Part shown: one piece after another, positions 34,923 through 44,126 of the stretch
Numbering within the stretch: position 1 is the stretch's first letter
Layout: each line of letters begins with the position of its first letter
Source of the DNA: Lujinxingia vulgaris
Lineage (GTDB): Bacteria > Myxococcota_A > Bradymonadia > Bradymonadales > Bradymonadaceae
Reading direction: 5' to 3'
Assembly: GCF_007997005.1 (NCBI RefSeq)
Contig: NZ_VOSL01000019.1
Span: 34,593 to 98,592, forward strand
DNA: 64,000 nucleotides
Translations under genes and position numbers: made by a program
Notes under the pieces: model-generated
Database searches by the model: none
Told to the model about the DNA's origin: nothing
The model's input: only the letters and a program-made list of their open reading frames with translations

Positions 34923-36068
34923 TCAGCGGGACAGTGCTTGCTCGAAGATGGTCATGTAACGCTTCAAGATGGCGGGGCGATCAAACTCGGCGGCGCGGGC
35001 GCGCAGAGTGTCCGGGTCGGCGGGGTGGTCGAGGACCTCGGCGATGGCGTCGGCCAGGGCCTCGGGGTCGCCCACGGGGGCGAGCGGGCCGAGGCGGCCG
35101 TGCTCAAGGAGCTCGGCCGGGCCGCAGGGGCAGTCGGTGGAGATGACGGGGGTGCCGAGCGCCATCGCTTCGATGAGCACATTGCCAAGGCCCTCCCAGG
35201 CCGAGGAGAGCACGAAGGCGTCGGCGTGGGCCATGTAGGGGAAGGGGTTGGGGGTAAAGCCCATCAGGGCGACGCGATCTTCAAGGCCCAGCTCGGCGAT
35301 GAGCCGCTGGAGGGCGCGCTCGTCGGGGCCCTGACCGAAGATCATCAGGCGGGCCTGGCGGGACTGGTTGAGGTGGTGAAGGGCGCGGATGAGCGTGGGG
35401 TGGTCTTTTTGCCTGGCGAGGCGTCCGGCGGTCATCAAGAGGGGGAGATCGTCGTTTAGCCAGGGGTGATCGATCGTTTCGTTGGCCTGAGCCGTGATGT
35501 GATCGATCTCCACCGGGTTGTAGATCACCTCGACGAGCTCGGAGGGCAGATCGAGGAGCGCGATCAGGTCGTCGGCCGAGCCGCGGCTGACCACGATGAT
35601 CCGGGAGGCGCGGGGGTAGAGGCGGCGCATCAGCTTAAGGTCGACCAGGTTTCGCACCCGGCCGCGGGGGGAGTCTTCGACCAGCGCCATCTCTTGCGTG
35701 GTGGTGTTGTCGACGATGAGGACGCGGGCGGCGCGGCTTCGGGCCAGCCGGCTTGCGAGCATCATCAGGAGGTTTGCGCGGTAGGGGCGGCTGACGATGA
35801 GGTCGGGCTGAAGGCGGCGGATCGCTTTTGCCAGGGCGGGGATCACCCTGTGGATGCGGCGCACGCCCATGGTGTGCACGCGGACCTCGGGGGGGAGCTC
35901 GGCTGAGTAGTCGCTCTCGGCCATGGAGACGACCAGATCGACGTGGGCGCCGGCCTCGATGAGGCCGCGGGCCAGGTTGATCATGGAGCGCTCCGCGCCG
36001 CCGCCGCGCAACGAGGGGATGTAGAGCAGGATGCGGGCGTTGGCGATGGTCCTCCGGGTCACGCTCAC
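34923..36068 (-). CDS. Family 4 glycosyltransferase (GT-B)
   Basis: The protein is 381 residues. The N-terminal block is ILLYIPSLRGGGAERSMINLARGLIEAG, a Gly-rich loop of GT-B enzymes. The C-terminal lobe has LLMTAGRLARQKDHPTLIRALHHL, RLMIFGQGPDERALQRLIAELGLEDRVALMGFTPNPFPYMAHADAFVLSSAWEGLGNVLIEAMALGTPVISTDCPCGPAEL (a typical E-x7-E donor-binding region). It probably transfers a sugar from a nucleotide donor to a surface polysaccharide. It overlaps the upstream gene by four bases (ATGA). The 3' remnant at 32743 comes from a related gene. A paralogue is at 44127. Confidence 0.88.
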   Translation of the reverse strand: MSVTRRTIANARILLYIPSLRGGGAERSMINLARGLIEAGAHVDLVVSMAESDYSAELPPEVRVHTMGVRRIHRVIPALAKAIRRLQPDLIVSRPYRANLLMMLASRLARSRAARVLIVDNTTTQEMALVEDSPRGRVRNLVDLKLMRRLYPRASRIIVVSRGSADDLIALLDLPSELVEVIYNPVEIDHITAQANETIDHPWLNDDLPLLMTAGRLARQKDHPTLIRALHHLNQSRQARLMIFGQGPDERALQRLIAELGLEDRVALMGFTPNPFPYMAHADAFVLSSAWEGLGNVLIEAMALGTPVISTDCPCGPAELLEHGRLGPLAPVGDPEALADAIAEVLDHPADPDTLRARAAEFDRPAILKRYMTIFEQALSR

Positions 36069-37717
36069 GCCTCCTCCGCGCGCGCCGGGCGCACACAGAC
36101 GATGTTCTGAAAGGATTTGAGGCGCCGGCGATCGAGGGCTTTGAGCGCGAAGGTCTGCCCGTCGGCGGCGATCTCAAAGAAGGTGTAGCCGTAGCTGGCG
36201 AGCAGATCGAGAAGATCATCCATGGTGTAGCCGGCGCTTTTGCAGGTGCCCTGATTCAACTCCAGGATGATGTTGGGGCGAAATCCGGTGAGCACCTCGT
36301 CGGCGCCTTTAAGCGCGGCGAGCTCGGCGCCCTCGATGTCGATCTTGATGAGGTCGACGCGCTTTAGACCGGCGTCTTTAACAAAGGTATCCAGGGTGGT
36401 GAGCTCGATCTCCTGGACGACCTGACCGCGGCGCTCGGTGGGGTAGAGGGTGGCAAGGCCTAAGTGGGTGGTGCCGTCGTCAAAACGCTCGGCGGCCTGG
36501 TAGATGCGCGCCACGCCGGGCTCATCGCTAAGCCCTGAGGTGGAGAGGGTGACGTTCTCAAAGCCGTTGGACTCGATGTTGAAGCGCAGGCGGCGGTGAA
36601 TGGCCTCGTTGGGCTCAAAGGCCACGACGCGGCCGCGGGGAACCTGGCGAGCGGCGACCACGGAGAACTCGCCATGGTTGGCGCCGATGTCGATAAAGAC
36701 GTGGTCGGGCTCCAGGAGGTGGCGAAGGAGCGCGATCTGGGGGCCGGAGTAGAAGCCGCGCCAGAAGATCTGGCTTCCCATATGCTCGTTGAGATCGAGG
36801 CGAAAATGCAGGTCGCCGTCGAAGTCGTCGAGGTCGACCTGCAGGGGGAAGCGCGCGGCCAGGCGGCGGGCGGCGTCGCTTAAGCGGGCCAGCCCGCGCT
36901 GCTGGTAGAGTTGGTTTGAGGCGCGCCGGAGCTTTCGGATCAGGAGGGATTTCATAGACACGTCATCGGCAGGGCGGGGGTCGGGGCTGTTTTGGAGAAA
37001 GGCGCGAATGTGGCCAAGGGCCTGGTCGGCGATGATCTCGGGGTCGGGGCAAGCGTCCAGGGTGACGCAGCGCACGCCGCAGCGTGAGAGGGCGAGGGTA
37101 AGCGCCTCAAAGTTTCGGTGACCGCGGTCATAGTCGTGGGAGGTCGGGGGCGATGGCAAGCCGAAGTTAACCGAGTGTCCGCCGGTGCGCGCGCGCTCCT
37201 CAGAGCGGTGCAGAGCCTCGGCGGGGGGCAGGTTGAGAAAGAGGACGATGTCGGGGAGATAGGGGCTCAGGCTCTGCACGAGCGCGTCGAGCGGGCGCGT
37301 GTCGGGGAGCTCGCGCAGGTTGAGCACGCTCCAGATCTCCTGGGCGATGTCCTGGTCGAAGATCGTCAGCGCGGGGTCGGCGGACGCGCGTTTTAAGGAG
37401 GGGCGGGAGAGCGTGGTGTTATGGGATTTGCGACTTAAGTCGTAGAGGCGGCGCAGGCCCAGGGCGTGGGGAGGTCCCATGGCTGTTGTGAGGCGCAGCC
37501 CGAGGAGCCAGGGGGTGGGACGTAAGGCCAGGTGCGAGAGCAGACCCAGCGCGCGGGCGGCGGTGGGGGTCTGGCGATGCTGTGCGCTGATGCGCTCGCG
37601 GGCCTCCTGGCGGTCGCGCACCGCGATGCCTTCGGCGCGAAGCGCCTCGATGACGTGCGCCACGCAGGTGGACTTGCCGGCGCCGGGCAGACCGATGAAC
37701 TCGATAGCGATGCTCAA
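36065..37717 (-). CDS. P-loop kinase fused to FkbM-type methyltransferase
   Basis: The protein is 550 residues. The N-terminal half is a small P-loop kinase domain with Walker A FIGLPGAGKSTCVAHV, and later LTIFDQDIAQEIW and DIVLFLNLPPAEALHRSEERARTG. It resembles thymidylate kinase-like proteins. The C-terminal half (from about residue 255) is an FkbM methyltransferase with VFIDIGANHGEFSVVAAR, VVAFEPNEAIHRRLRFNIESNG, VDLIKIDIEGAELAALKGA and ILELNQGTC. It may phosphorylate and methylate sugars in polysaccharide. An internal ATG near residue 254 (MKSLLIRKL) could give a separate methyltransferase. Confidence 0.8.
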   Translation of the reverse strand: MSIAIEFIGLPGAGKSTCVAHVIEALRAEGIAVRDRQEARERISAQHRQTPTAARALGLLSHLALRPTPWLLGLRLTTAMGPPHALGLRRLYDLSRKSHNTTLSRPSLKRASADPALTIFDQDIAQEIWSVLNLRELPDTRPLDALVQSLSPYLPDIVLFLNLPPAEALHRSEERARTGGHSVNFGLPSPPTSHDYDRGHRNFEALTLALSRCGVRCVTLDACPDPEIIADQALGHIRAFLQNSPDPRPADDVSMKSLLIRKLRRASNQLYQQRGLARLSDAARRLAARFPLQVDLDDFDGDLHFRLDLNEHMGSQIFWRGFYSGPQIALLRHLLEPDHVFIDIGANHGEFSVVAARQVPRGRVVAFEPNEAIHRRLRFNIESNGFENVTLSTSGLSDEPGVARIYQAAERFDDGTTHLGLATLYPTERRGQVVQEIELTTLDTFVKDAGLKRVDLIKIDIEGAELAALKGADEVLTGFRPNIILELNQGTCKSAGYTMDDLLDLLASYGYTFFEIAADGQTFALKALDRRRLKSFQNIVCVRPARAEEA

Positions 37718-39291
37718 AGGGCCTCCCAGATGGCGGCTTTTGCCTGGTTGAGCAGCACCTCGGGGGGGAGGGTGGCGTCGAGGTCGATCAGCGTGGCCGA
37801 GCCGGGGTCGATGGACTGAAGGGCCAGGGCTTTGGAGGCGATGTCGACGATGTCGTGGTCGGGTTTTCGACGCCAGGCGATCTCGGGAGAAATGTTGAGG
37901 CGCAGGATCAGATCGGGGGGGGTGTTCTGCAGGCTCTTAAAGAGGGCGTCTTCGGCCAGGGCAAAGACACGGCGGTTCAGAGGTTGTTCGGGGTCGGAAG
38001 GGATGGAGGGGCCGCTGGCCAGGTGGCTGGCCTGGAAGGGGAAGCGGTCGGCCACGACCAGGGCGCCGCGGGTGGCGGCGAAGGCGGCGCGGCGCGTGTT
38101 GAAAAGATGACGTCCGGCCAGCGAGACCCAGGCCATGTCGCGCATAAGCTGTCGGCCTGCAGAGCGCTCCGGGGGCGGGGTGTAACGCAGCACCTGGTCG
38201 GGGTCGAGATCGGGGAGCTCAGGCGTATCAAGCTCGCCGCCTGGCGAGGGTGCGGGCACCTCGGGGGCCGGGGGGCGTTGACGATGTGTGAAGGTCTCCA
38301 GCGCCCACCATTTCGCCCGGGCCAGGCTCTGCCAGGCGGCGCTGACCGGGTCGCCTTTGCCCAGGTAGAGCTGGCGGGTATCGATAAGCTGACTGAGCCA
38401 GGCGTTAAGCGCCTCGGTGAGGGTGGATTTGCCGGCGCCGTCGGGGCCGATGACGGCGATGATCAGGCCCTTGTGGGGGAGGCGCAGGCCGCGGCGGCGC
38501 GGGGGGAGGGGCAGCGGGGTTTTGCGGGCGGCGGCGCCGGCTAAAAGTTTGAGCTGGCGGGTGCGGCGGCGGGCCTGCGCTCCGGCCGGGTGAAAACGCC
38601 GGTAGGGCTTGAGGGCGTTAAGCACGAGGGGGCGCAGGCGCATAAGCTCATGGATGGCCGGGGTGCCCGAGAGGCTGGGGTCGAGCCAGGAGGCCATCCC
38701 CCTTGCAAAGGGCTCACCGAGCAGGGCGCCGGCCAGGGTGAGGACCTCGTCTCGGCTGGCGAGCGCGCGAAGCTCCAGCAGACGCGCAACGCTCTGGGCG
38801 GTGGGGGCCCAGGGTGAGGTGTCGTGGCGCGCGAACTTTTGCTCGACGCAGGTGCGCAGCAGCAGAATCAGCAGGTTGAGGGCGTCGCTGAGCACCCAGA
38901 CCTGGTGGTCGGGGTGAAGGCGGCGGTGCTCCAGCAGCGCGTCGGCCCAGGGCAGCGCATAGTCGCGCAGCGCGTCTTTGCCGGTGGGCAAAAGGGCGTG
39001 GAGGTGGAGGTGGTGGAGCGCGCCGGTCTCTGTGTCGAAGCCCAGCCAGTCGGAGGTGGCGGGCACAGGCGGCACCGCGAAGCTGTGTGCTTGCTTGAGG
39101 CCGCCGTCGCGCAAGATGGCCTCAGCGCGGGCGCGAGAGGCCGGGGCGACGAGCAGATCGTAGTCTTTGGGGCCGCCCTGGAGCGCCTGGCCCAGCCCGG
39201 CCGGATCTTTAAAGTAGGCGTGGGGAATGCCGGCCTCATCAAGCGCGCGCAGCGCGCGGCGCAGGGAGGCCGACGAGTTCGATGGGGTCAT
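37714..39291 (-). CDS. Nucleotidyltransferase-like plus P-loop kinase protein
   Basis: The protein is 525 residues. The N-terminal part has a nucleotidyltransferase-like pattern, YFKDPAGLGQALQGGPKDYDLLVAPASRARAEAILRDGG (a KDYDLLV D-x-D motif). The C-terminal half has the Walker A loop IAVIGPDGAGKSTLTEALNAW, followed by a Pro-rich insert and LVVADRFPFQASHLASGPSIPSDPEQPLNR, LILRLNISPEIAWRRKPDHD. That half resembles thymidylate kinase and sugar kinase folds. It overlaps the upstream gene by four bases. The role in polysaccharide is inferred from position. No catalytic role was shown for this domain pair. Confidence 0.7.
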   Translation of the reverse strand: MTPSNSSASLRRALRALDEAGIPHAYFKDPAGLGQALQGGPKDYDLLVAPASRARAEAILRDGGLKQAHSFAVPPVPATSDWLGFDTETGALHHLHLHALLPTGKDALRDYALPWADALLEHRRLHPDHQVWVLSDALNLLILLLRTCVEQKFARHDTSPWAPTAQSVARLLELRALASRDEVLTLAGALLGEPFARGMASWLDPSLSGTPAIHELMRLRPLVLNALKPYRRFHPAGAQARRRTRQLKLLAGAAARKTPLPLPPRRRGLRLPHKGLIIAVIGPDGAGKSTLTEALNAWLSQLIDTRQLYLGKGDPVSAAWQSLARAKWWALETFTHRQRPPAPEVPAPSPGGELDTPELPDLDPDQVLRYTPPPERSAGRQLMRDMAWVSLAGRHLFNTRRAAFAATRGALVVADRFPFQASHLASGPSIPSDPEQPLNRRVFALAEDALFKSLQNTPPDLILRLNISPEIAWRRKPDHDIVDIASKALALQSIDPGSATLIDLDATLPPEVLLNQAKAAIWEAL

Positions 39292-39315
39292 AGAGGTACG
39301 TCGGGTTAAGAGAGC

Positions 39316-42300
39316 TCAGTCCAGGGTGCGCACCACGCGAAAGCCCATGTCGATGGCCGAGGTGATCCAGCGGGTGTTTCCGCGGTCGGCAGCGCGCAGG
39401 CGCGCCATATGCCCGCAGAAACCGGCGCCCCGGACCACCGCGGCGGTGCCGTCGTGCGCGGCGCCGGTGGGGTCGGTGGCCTGCTCGGGGTAGGGGCCAA
39501 AGCCATCCCATACCAGCTCAGCGACGTTTCCGGCCATGTCAAAGATGCCCCAGGGGTTGGGGGTGCGCTGGCCGACAGGTTTGGGGCCGCAGTTGGTGAG
39601 CATATGGGGGCGGGCGCCGTCGTCGCTGCAGTCGTAGGCGCCCTCGTATTCAACCTCGCAGTTGCCGCAATAATTGGCGGTGTCGTCGAGCAGGGGCTGC
39701 TCGCAGAGGGCGTTGGTGTCGCTCTGCCCGGTGTAATACATCGAGGAGGTTCCGGCGCGGTAGGCATACTCCCATTCGGCCTCGGTGGGCAGGCGCCAGC
39801 CTCTGCAGTCCGGGTCGTAGGAGCCGGTTTGAAGCGAGCAGCTTAAGCGATCGCCCGGGGCGCCGGTGCACCCGGAGAGGTCGTAGCAGGTGGGAAGCCC
39901 CTGAGACTCGGAGAGAGCGTTGGCGTAGGCCAGGGCGTCAAGCCAGGTGACCGACTCCACCGGGCAGTTATCACCGCAGAGGCGGAAGGTCGAAGGGTTG
40001 TTGCCAAAGAGGCGTCGCCACTCCGCCTGCGAGACCTCGGTGGACTGGATGAGGAAGGGGCGCGAGATGGTCACCGGGTGTTGCGCCTCGCTGGCCTCGC
40101 GGGCGGGCTCGCCAGCCGGAGAGCCCATCATAAACTCGCCCTCGGGCACGTAGGTGAAGCCGGGGGGGGCGCAGTGGCCGTTGGAGCAGTTGGAGCTGGC
40201 GCACTCGCTGTCGGAGCTGCAGACCTGCCCGGGGTTGCAGGTGGTCGAGCCGTTGCAGACGGTGGCGTTTTCGCCCTCACAGACAAAACGGTCGACCCCG
40301 CAGGGCCCGCAGGGGGTTCCGGGAGGTTGATTTAGAGGCATGCAACCGCCGCAGCCGTTGTTGCAGAAGGTGTCGACATCAAACTCCTCTTCGGTGGCCT
40401 TTCGCCAGGTGCGCACCAGGCGAAAACCGGAGAATGGGAAGGAGCGGTTCCAGGAGGTGAATTTGCGGTCGGCGGCGCGCAGGCGAGCCTGGTGGCCGCA
40501 GAAGTTGGAGCCACGCACGCCCACGCTGCCGGAGGGCTCCGGGCCGGTGGGGTCAACGGCCCAGGCCGGGTAGCTGTCGGGGCCGTCCCAGACGAACTCA
40601 TCGACGTTGCCAGACATATCAAAAAGGCCCCAGGGGTTGGGCTCGAAGCTGGCGACCGGACGCGTGCCGCAGTCGGTGGGCAGGTGGGGTCGCTGGCCGT
40701 CGTCGGAGCAGTCGAAGGTCTGGCTGTAATCGACCGAGCAGTTGCCGCAGTAATTGGCGATCGCGTCGAGCAGAGGCTGCTCGCAGGCAAGGCGGTCGGT
40801 GGGGTCGCCGTTGTAATAGGCGGTGGAGGTGGTGGCGCGGTAGGCGTACTCCCACTCGGCCTCGGTGGGCAGCCGGTAGCCCTTGCAGTCGAGGTCGATC
40901 TCAATGCTCTCGGTAGGGCAATCGAAGCGATCGCCCGGGGTGCGCTCGCATTGGGAGAGGTCGTAGCAGGGCGGGAGGTTCTGGGAGCGAGAGAGGGCGT
41001 TTGCGAAGGCCAGAGTCTCAAGCCAGGTGACGCTCTCCACCGGGCAGTTCTCACCGCAGTCGGAGAAGAATGAGGGGTTATAGTCCATCAGCTCTCGCCA
41101 TTTTGCCTGGGACACCTCGGTGGTCTGCATCAGCAGGTGGCGGCTGAGCGCGACGGGGTGGAGGGCCTCGCCATCGATGCGGCCCAGTTCATTAGGAGGA
41201 GAGCCCATGGTGAAGCCGCCGGCGGGCACAAATGCCAGGTCTTCAGGAGCGCAGCGCCCGGCGTTGCAGACAAAGCCCTCGCAATCGGCGTCGCTCTCGC
41301 AGCGCTCACCAATGTTGCAGTCGGTGGAGCCGCTGCAGGTTACGCTGTCGGTGCCATCGCAGACGTAGGTGTCCAGGCCGCAGGGGCCGCAGGGCGAGCC
41401 CGGTGCCGGGGAGATGGGCTCCAGGCCGCCGCAGCCGTTGTTTCGAAAGCTGTCCAGCGAGAACTCATCCTCGTCGGCCTTGCGCACCGTACGCACAAGA
41501 CGCAGCCCGGTGACCGGGGCGGGGCGAGTGGGGGTGGTGAATTTGCGGTCAGCGGCGCGCAGGCGGGCCATATGGCCGCAGAAGTTCGAGCCCCGGATGC
41601 CGACCTGACCGTTGGGGGGCGGGCCGGTGGGGTCGACGGCAAACTCGGGGTAGGGCCCTCTGGCATCCCAGACCAGCTCGTTGACGTTGCCGGCCATGTC
41701 GAAGAGGCCCCAGGGGTTGGGCTGCAGTGAGGCGACCGGGGCCGGGCCGCAGGCCGCGGGCATTTGCGGGCGGTCGCCATCGCTGGAGCAGTCGTAGGAG
41801 GGGGATTGATCAACCAGGCAGTTGCCGCAGTAGCGGGCGGTGTCGTCGAGCACAGGCTGCTCGCACGAGAGGCCGGAGGTGGGCTCGCCGGTGTAGTAAG
41901 CGGAGGTGGTGCCGGCGCGATACGCGTACTCCCATTCGGCCTCGGTGGGCAGACGGTAGCCCGTGCAGTCCAGGTCGATGATTAAGGAGTCAAACTCGCA
42001 GCTGAAGCGGTTTCCGGGCTGGCCGGTGCAGCTGGAGAGGTCGTAGCAGGTCTCCAACCCCTCGTCGCGGGAGCGGGCGTTGGCAAAGGCCAGGGCGTCA
42101 AGCCAGGTGATGTTTTCCACCGGGCATGGGTCGCCGCACCACGTAAAGAAGGAGGGGTTGTAGCCCATCAGCGCTTGCCACTCGGCCTGGGTGACCTCGG
42201 TGGTGTCGATGAGGAAGTGGCGGGTCAGGGCGACATCGTGCAGAGTCTCACCATCGATGCGGCCGCGCTCGGCTGCGGGGGCGCCCATCTCGAATGCGCC

Positions 42301-42645
42301 GGCGGGTATAAAGCTCATATTCTCCGGAGCGCAGCGCCCGGCGGTGCAGGTGAAGTCGCCGCACTCATTGTCGGACTCACAGAACTCGCCAATCTCACAG
42401 CGGGTCTCCCCGTCGCAGATCAGCTCGCCGTCATCGGAGCAAACGAGGGTATCGAGCCCGCAGGGGCCGCAGCCCTGTCCGGGCTCCCCGGCCACCGAGC
42501 CCTGGCCGCCGCAGGGGTGGTTGCCGGCCTCGGAGGGGGAGCAGGCGCCGGAGGTCAGCGCCACAAGTACCAGACACGCGCCGAAGAGCAGCGCGCGGGG
42601 CGAAACCCGTGTGCGAGGTGAGGTACGTCGATCCGAAGGGATCAT
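39316..42645 (-). CDS. Lipoprotein with three tandem SUMF1/FGE-type domains
   Basis: The protein is 1109 residues with a lipoprotein signal (lipobox TSGAC). Three copies of the same unit follow. Each starts with a Cys-rich module (for example CGPCGLDTLVC..CTAGRCAPE) and then a SUMF1 domain with MSFIPAGAFEMGAP, EVTQAEWQALMGYNPSFF, CYDLSSC, GYRLPTEAEWEYAYRAGT and an end GIRGSNFCGHMARLRAADR. Formylglycine-generating enzymes use two cysteines in that last block, and only one is present in each repeat here, so catalysis is doubtful. SUMF1 domains in other proteins bind ligands. The next gene upstream is a single-domain relative. Confidence 0.82.
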   Translation of the reverse strand: MIPSDRRTSPRTRVSPRALLFGACLVLVALTSGACSPSEAGNHPCGGQGSVAGEPGQGCGPCGLDTLVCSDDGELICDGETRCEIGEFCESDNECGDFTCTAGRCAPENMSFIPAGAFEMGAPAAERGRIDGETLHDVALTRHFLIDTTEVTQAEWQALMGYNPSFFTWCGDPCPVENITWLDALAFANARSRDEGLETCYDLSSCTGQPGNRFSCEFDSLIIDLDCTGYRLPTEAEWEYAYRAGTTSAYYTGEPTSGLSCEQPVLDDTARYCGNCLVDQSPSYDCSSDGDRPQMPAACGPAPVASLQPNPWGLFDMAGNVNELVWDARGPYPEFAVDPTGPPPNGQVGIRGSNFCGHMARLRAADRKFTTPTRPAPVTGLRLVRTVRKADEDEFSLDSFRNNGCGGLEPISPAPGSPCGPCGLDTYVCDGTDSVTCSGSTDCNIGERCESDADCEGFVCNAGRCAPEDLAFVPAGGFTMGSPPNELGRIDGEALHPVALSRHLLMQTTEVSQAKWRELMDYNPSFFSDCGENCPVESVTWLETLAFANALSRSQNLPPCYDLSQCERTPGDRFDCPTESIEIDLDCKGYRLPTEAEWEYAYRATTSTAYYNGDPTDRLACEQPLLDAIANYCGNCSVDYSQTFDCSDDGQRPHLPTDCGTRPVASFEPNPWGLFDMSGNVDEFVWDGPDSYPAWAVDPTGPEPSGSVGVRGSNFCGHQARLRAADRKFTSWNRSFPFSGFRLVRTWRKATEEEFDVDTFCNNGCGGCMPLNQPPGTPCGPCGVDRFVCEGENATVCNGSTTCNPGQVCSSDSECASSNCSNGHCAPPGFTYVPEGEFMMGSPAGEPAREASEAQHPVTISRPFLIQSTEVSQAEWRRLFGNNPSTFRLCGDNCPVESVTWLDALAYANALSESQGLPTCYDLSGCTGAPGDRLSCSLQTGSYDPDCRGWRLPTEAEWEYAYRAGTSSMYYTGQSDTNALCEQPLLDDTANYCGNCEVEYEGAYDCSDDGARPHMLTNCGPKPVGQRTPNPWGIFDMAGNVAELVWDGFGPYPEQATDPTGAAHDGTAAVVRGAGFCGHMARLRAADRGNTRWITSAIDMGFRVVRTLD

Positions 42646-42648
42646 CCA

Positions 42649-43911
42649 TCAGTCCTGAGCAGGGGGAACGGTGCGAACCAGGCGAAAGCCGATAAAGGCC
42701 AGTCGCGAGGTCTCGCCAATGCTGGTGCGGTAGGCCACACGCAGGTATTGGCCGACGCTGTCGAAGGTGCCGCCGCGCATCCGCCGCGCCGAGCCGGTCT
42801 CCGGGCCGGTGGGGTCGGTGACGGTGGTGCCCGGCTCGGGGTGGTCGCCAGCCCAGTCCCAGACCATCTCCCAGACGTTGCCGGTGATGTCATAGAGGCC
42901 AAAAGCGTTGGGCGCCTTCTGGGCGACAGGGCGAGTGCCGCAGGGGATGGAGACCTCCGGGTCGTTGGAGCAGTCGTAGTTGGAGGTGTAGCCGGGATCG
43001 TCGGAGTTGCCGCGGTACCAGGCGATCTGGTCCATCTCGGCGTCGAGCGGGGTCATGCCCCAGTGCGCCAGATCGCCAGATGCGGTCAAAAAGGCGGTGG
43101 AGGTGCCTCCGCGCGCAGCGTACTCCCACTCGGCCTCGGTGGGCAGGCGGTAGCCGTTGCAGTCGAGATCGAGCGGCGCCAGCAGAGCGCTCATGCAGTA
43201 ATAGCCGCGGCAGCTCTGGCCACCGTCGCGATCCGACTCCAGACATCCCGTGCCCAGGTCACGGCCGGCGCAATCTTCCAGGTTGTAGCAAGCGTCGAGG
43301 CCTTCGGCCTCCGAGAGAGCGTTGGCATAGGCCAGGGCCTCCCACCAGCTCACGCGCTCCACAGGGCAGTCGGCGCCGCAGGCGGAAAAGTAGGAGGGGT
43401 TGGAGCCGCCGATCACCGCCAGCCATTCGCCCTGGGTGACGGGGGTGGCTTTGACAAAGATGCCGCGCGTGAGCACGGCGGTGTGTTGGCCGTTTTCGCG
43501 GTCTTCGTGAAAGCCGCGCTCGGTGGGCGGGGCGCCGCGGGTGTAGGTGGCCGGCGGGAGGTACTCGTAGCCCTCCGGAGCGCAGACCCCATTGGAGCAA
43601 TGGCCCTCGGTGCAGTCGAGGTCGTCGGTGCAGGTGATGAGTGCCGGGAGGTCGCCGGCGTCGGTCTCGGGCGCGTCAGCGTCGGCGTCGGGTACTTCAG
43701 CGTCAGCGTCGGGTACTTCGGCGTCGGCGTCGGGCGCGTCAGCGTCTGCGTCCGAGGGTTCCCGGGCGTCGGCGTCTGAGAGGTGAGCGTCATCCGCTGC
43801 GTCGACCAGGGTGTCGGGAGACGGCGCAGGCTCTGAGGAGCATCCGAGGGCCAGACCGAAGGCTGCAAGAAGGATCGCGATCGCGTGGCGATGGGATTTG
43901 GCGTGAGACAT
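42649..43911 (-). CDS. Lipoprotein with one SUMF1/FGE-type domain
   Basis: The protein is 420 residues from ATG 43911. A lipobox (ALGCS) ends the signal peptide, and an Asp-rich DADA repeat linker (DADAPDADAEVPDADAEV) follows. The SUMF1 domain has GYEYLPPATYTRGAPPTERGF, VTQGEWLAVIGGSNPSYFS, LDLDCNGYRLPTEAEWEYAARGG, and MRGGTFDSVGQYLRVAYRTSI with no Cys in the catalytic block. It is therefore not a standard FGE. The open frame to 44121 is not supported by a ribosome site. It forms an operon with the triple-domain gene, separated by three bases. Confidence 0.78.
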   Translation of the reverse strand: MSHAKSHRHAIAILLAAFGLALGCSSEPAPSPDTLVDAADDAHLSDADAREPSDADADAPDADAEVPDADAEVPDADADAPETDAGDLPALITCTDDLDCTEGHCSNGVCAPEGYEYLPPATYTRGAPPTERGFHEDRENGQHTAVLTRGIFVKATPVTQGEWLAVIGGSNPSYFSACGADCPVERVSWWEALAYANALSEAEGLDACYNLEDCAGRDLGTGCLESDRDGGQSCRGYYCMSALLAPLDLDCNGYRLPTEAEWEYAARGGTSTAFLTASGDLAHWGMTPLDAEMDQIAWYRGNSDDPGYTSNYDCSNDPEVSIPCGTRPVAQKAPNAFGLYDITGNVWEMVWDWAGDHPEPGTTVTDPTGPETGSARRMRGGTFDSVGQYLRVAYRTSIGETSRLAFIGFRLVRTVPPAQD

Positions 43912-44126
43912 AACGTGGGGTTCGTCTGGGCGGGGAGAACGGCAGCTAAAAACGATACTTCGACGACAACAAAGCGCAGGGGGCACGGGGGGACAGAGAC
44001 AAAACCAGCCCCGAACTCGCCACCTCATCCTATGGGATGATGCTGAGGCAATCAAAAGATTGTAGCACGGATGAGCTCGCGGAAGTGTGAAGATGCGTGA
44101 GGTAGCAAGGCCAAAAGGCATGCGCT

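Noticed and set aside
43912..44121. N-terminal extension of the single SUMF1 lipoprotein
   Set aside because: The signal peptide begins at 43911 and the extension has no family match.
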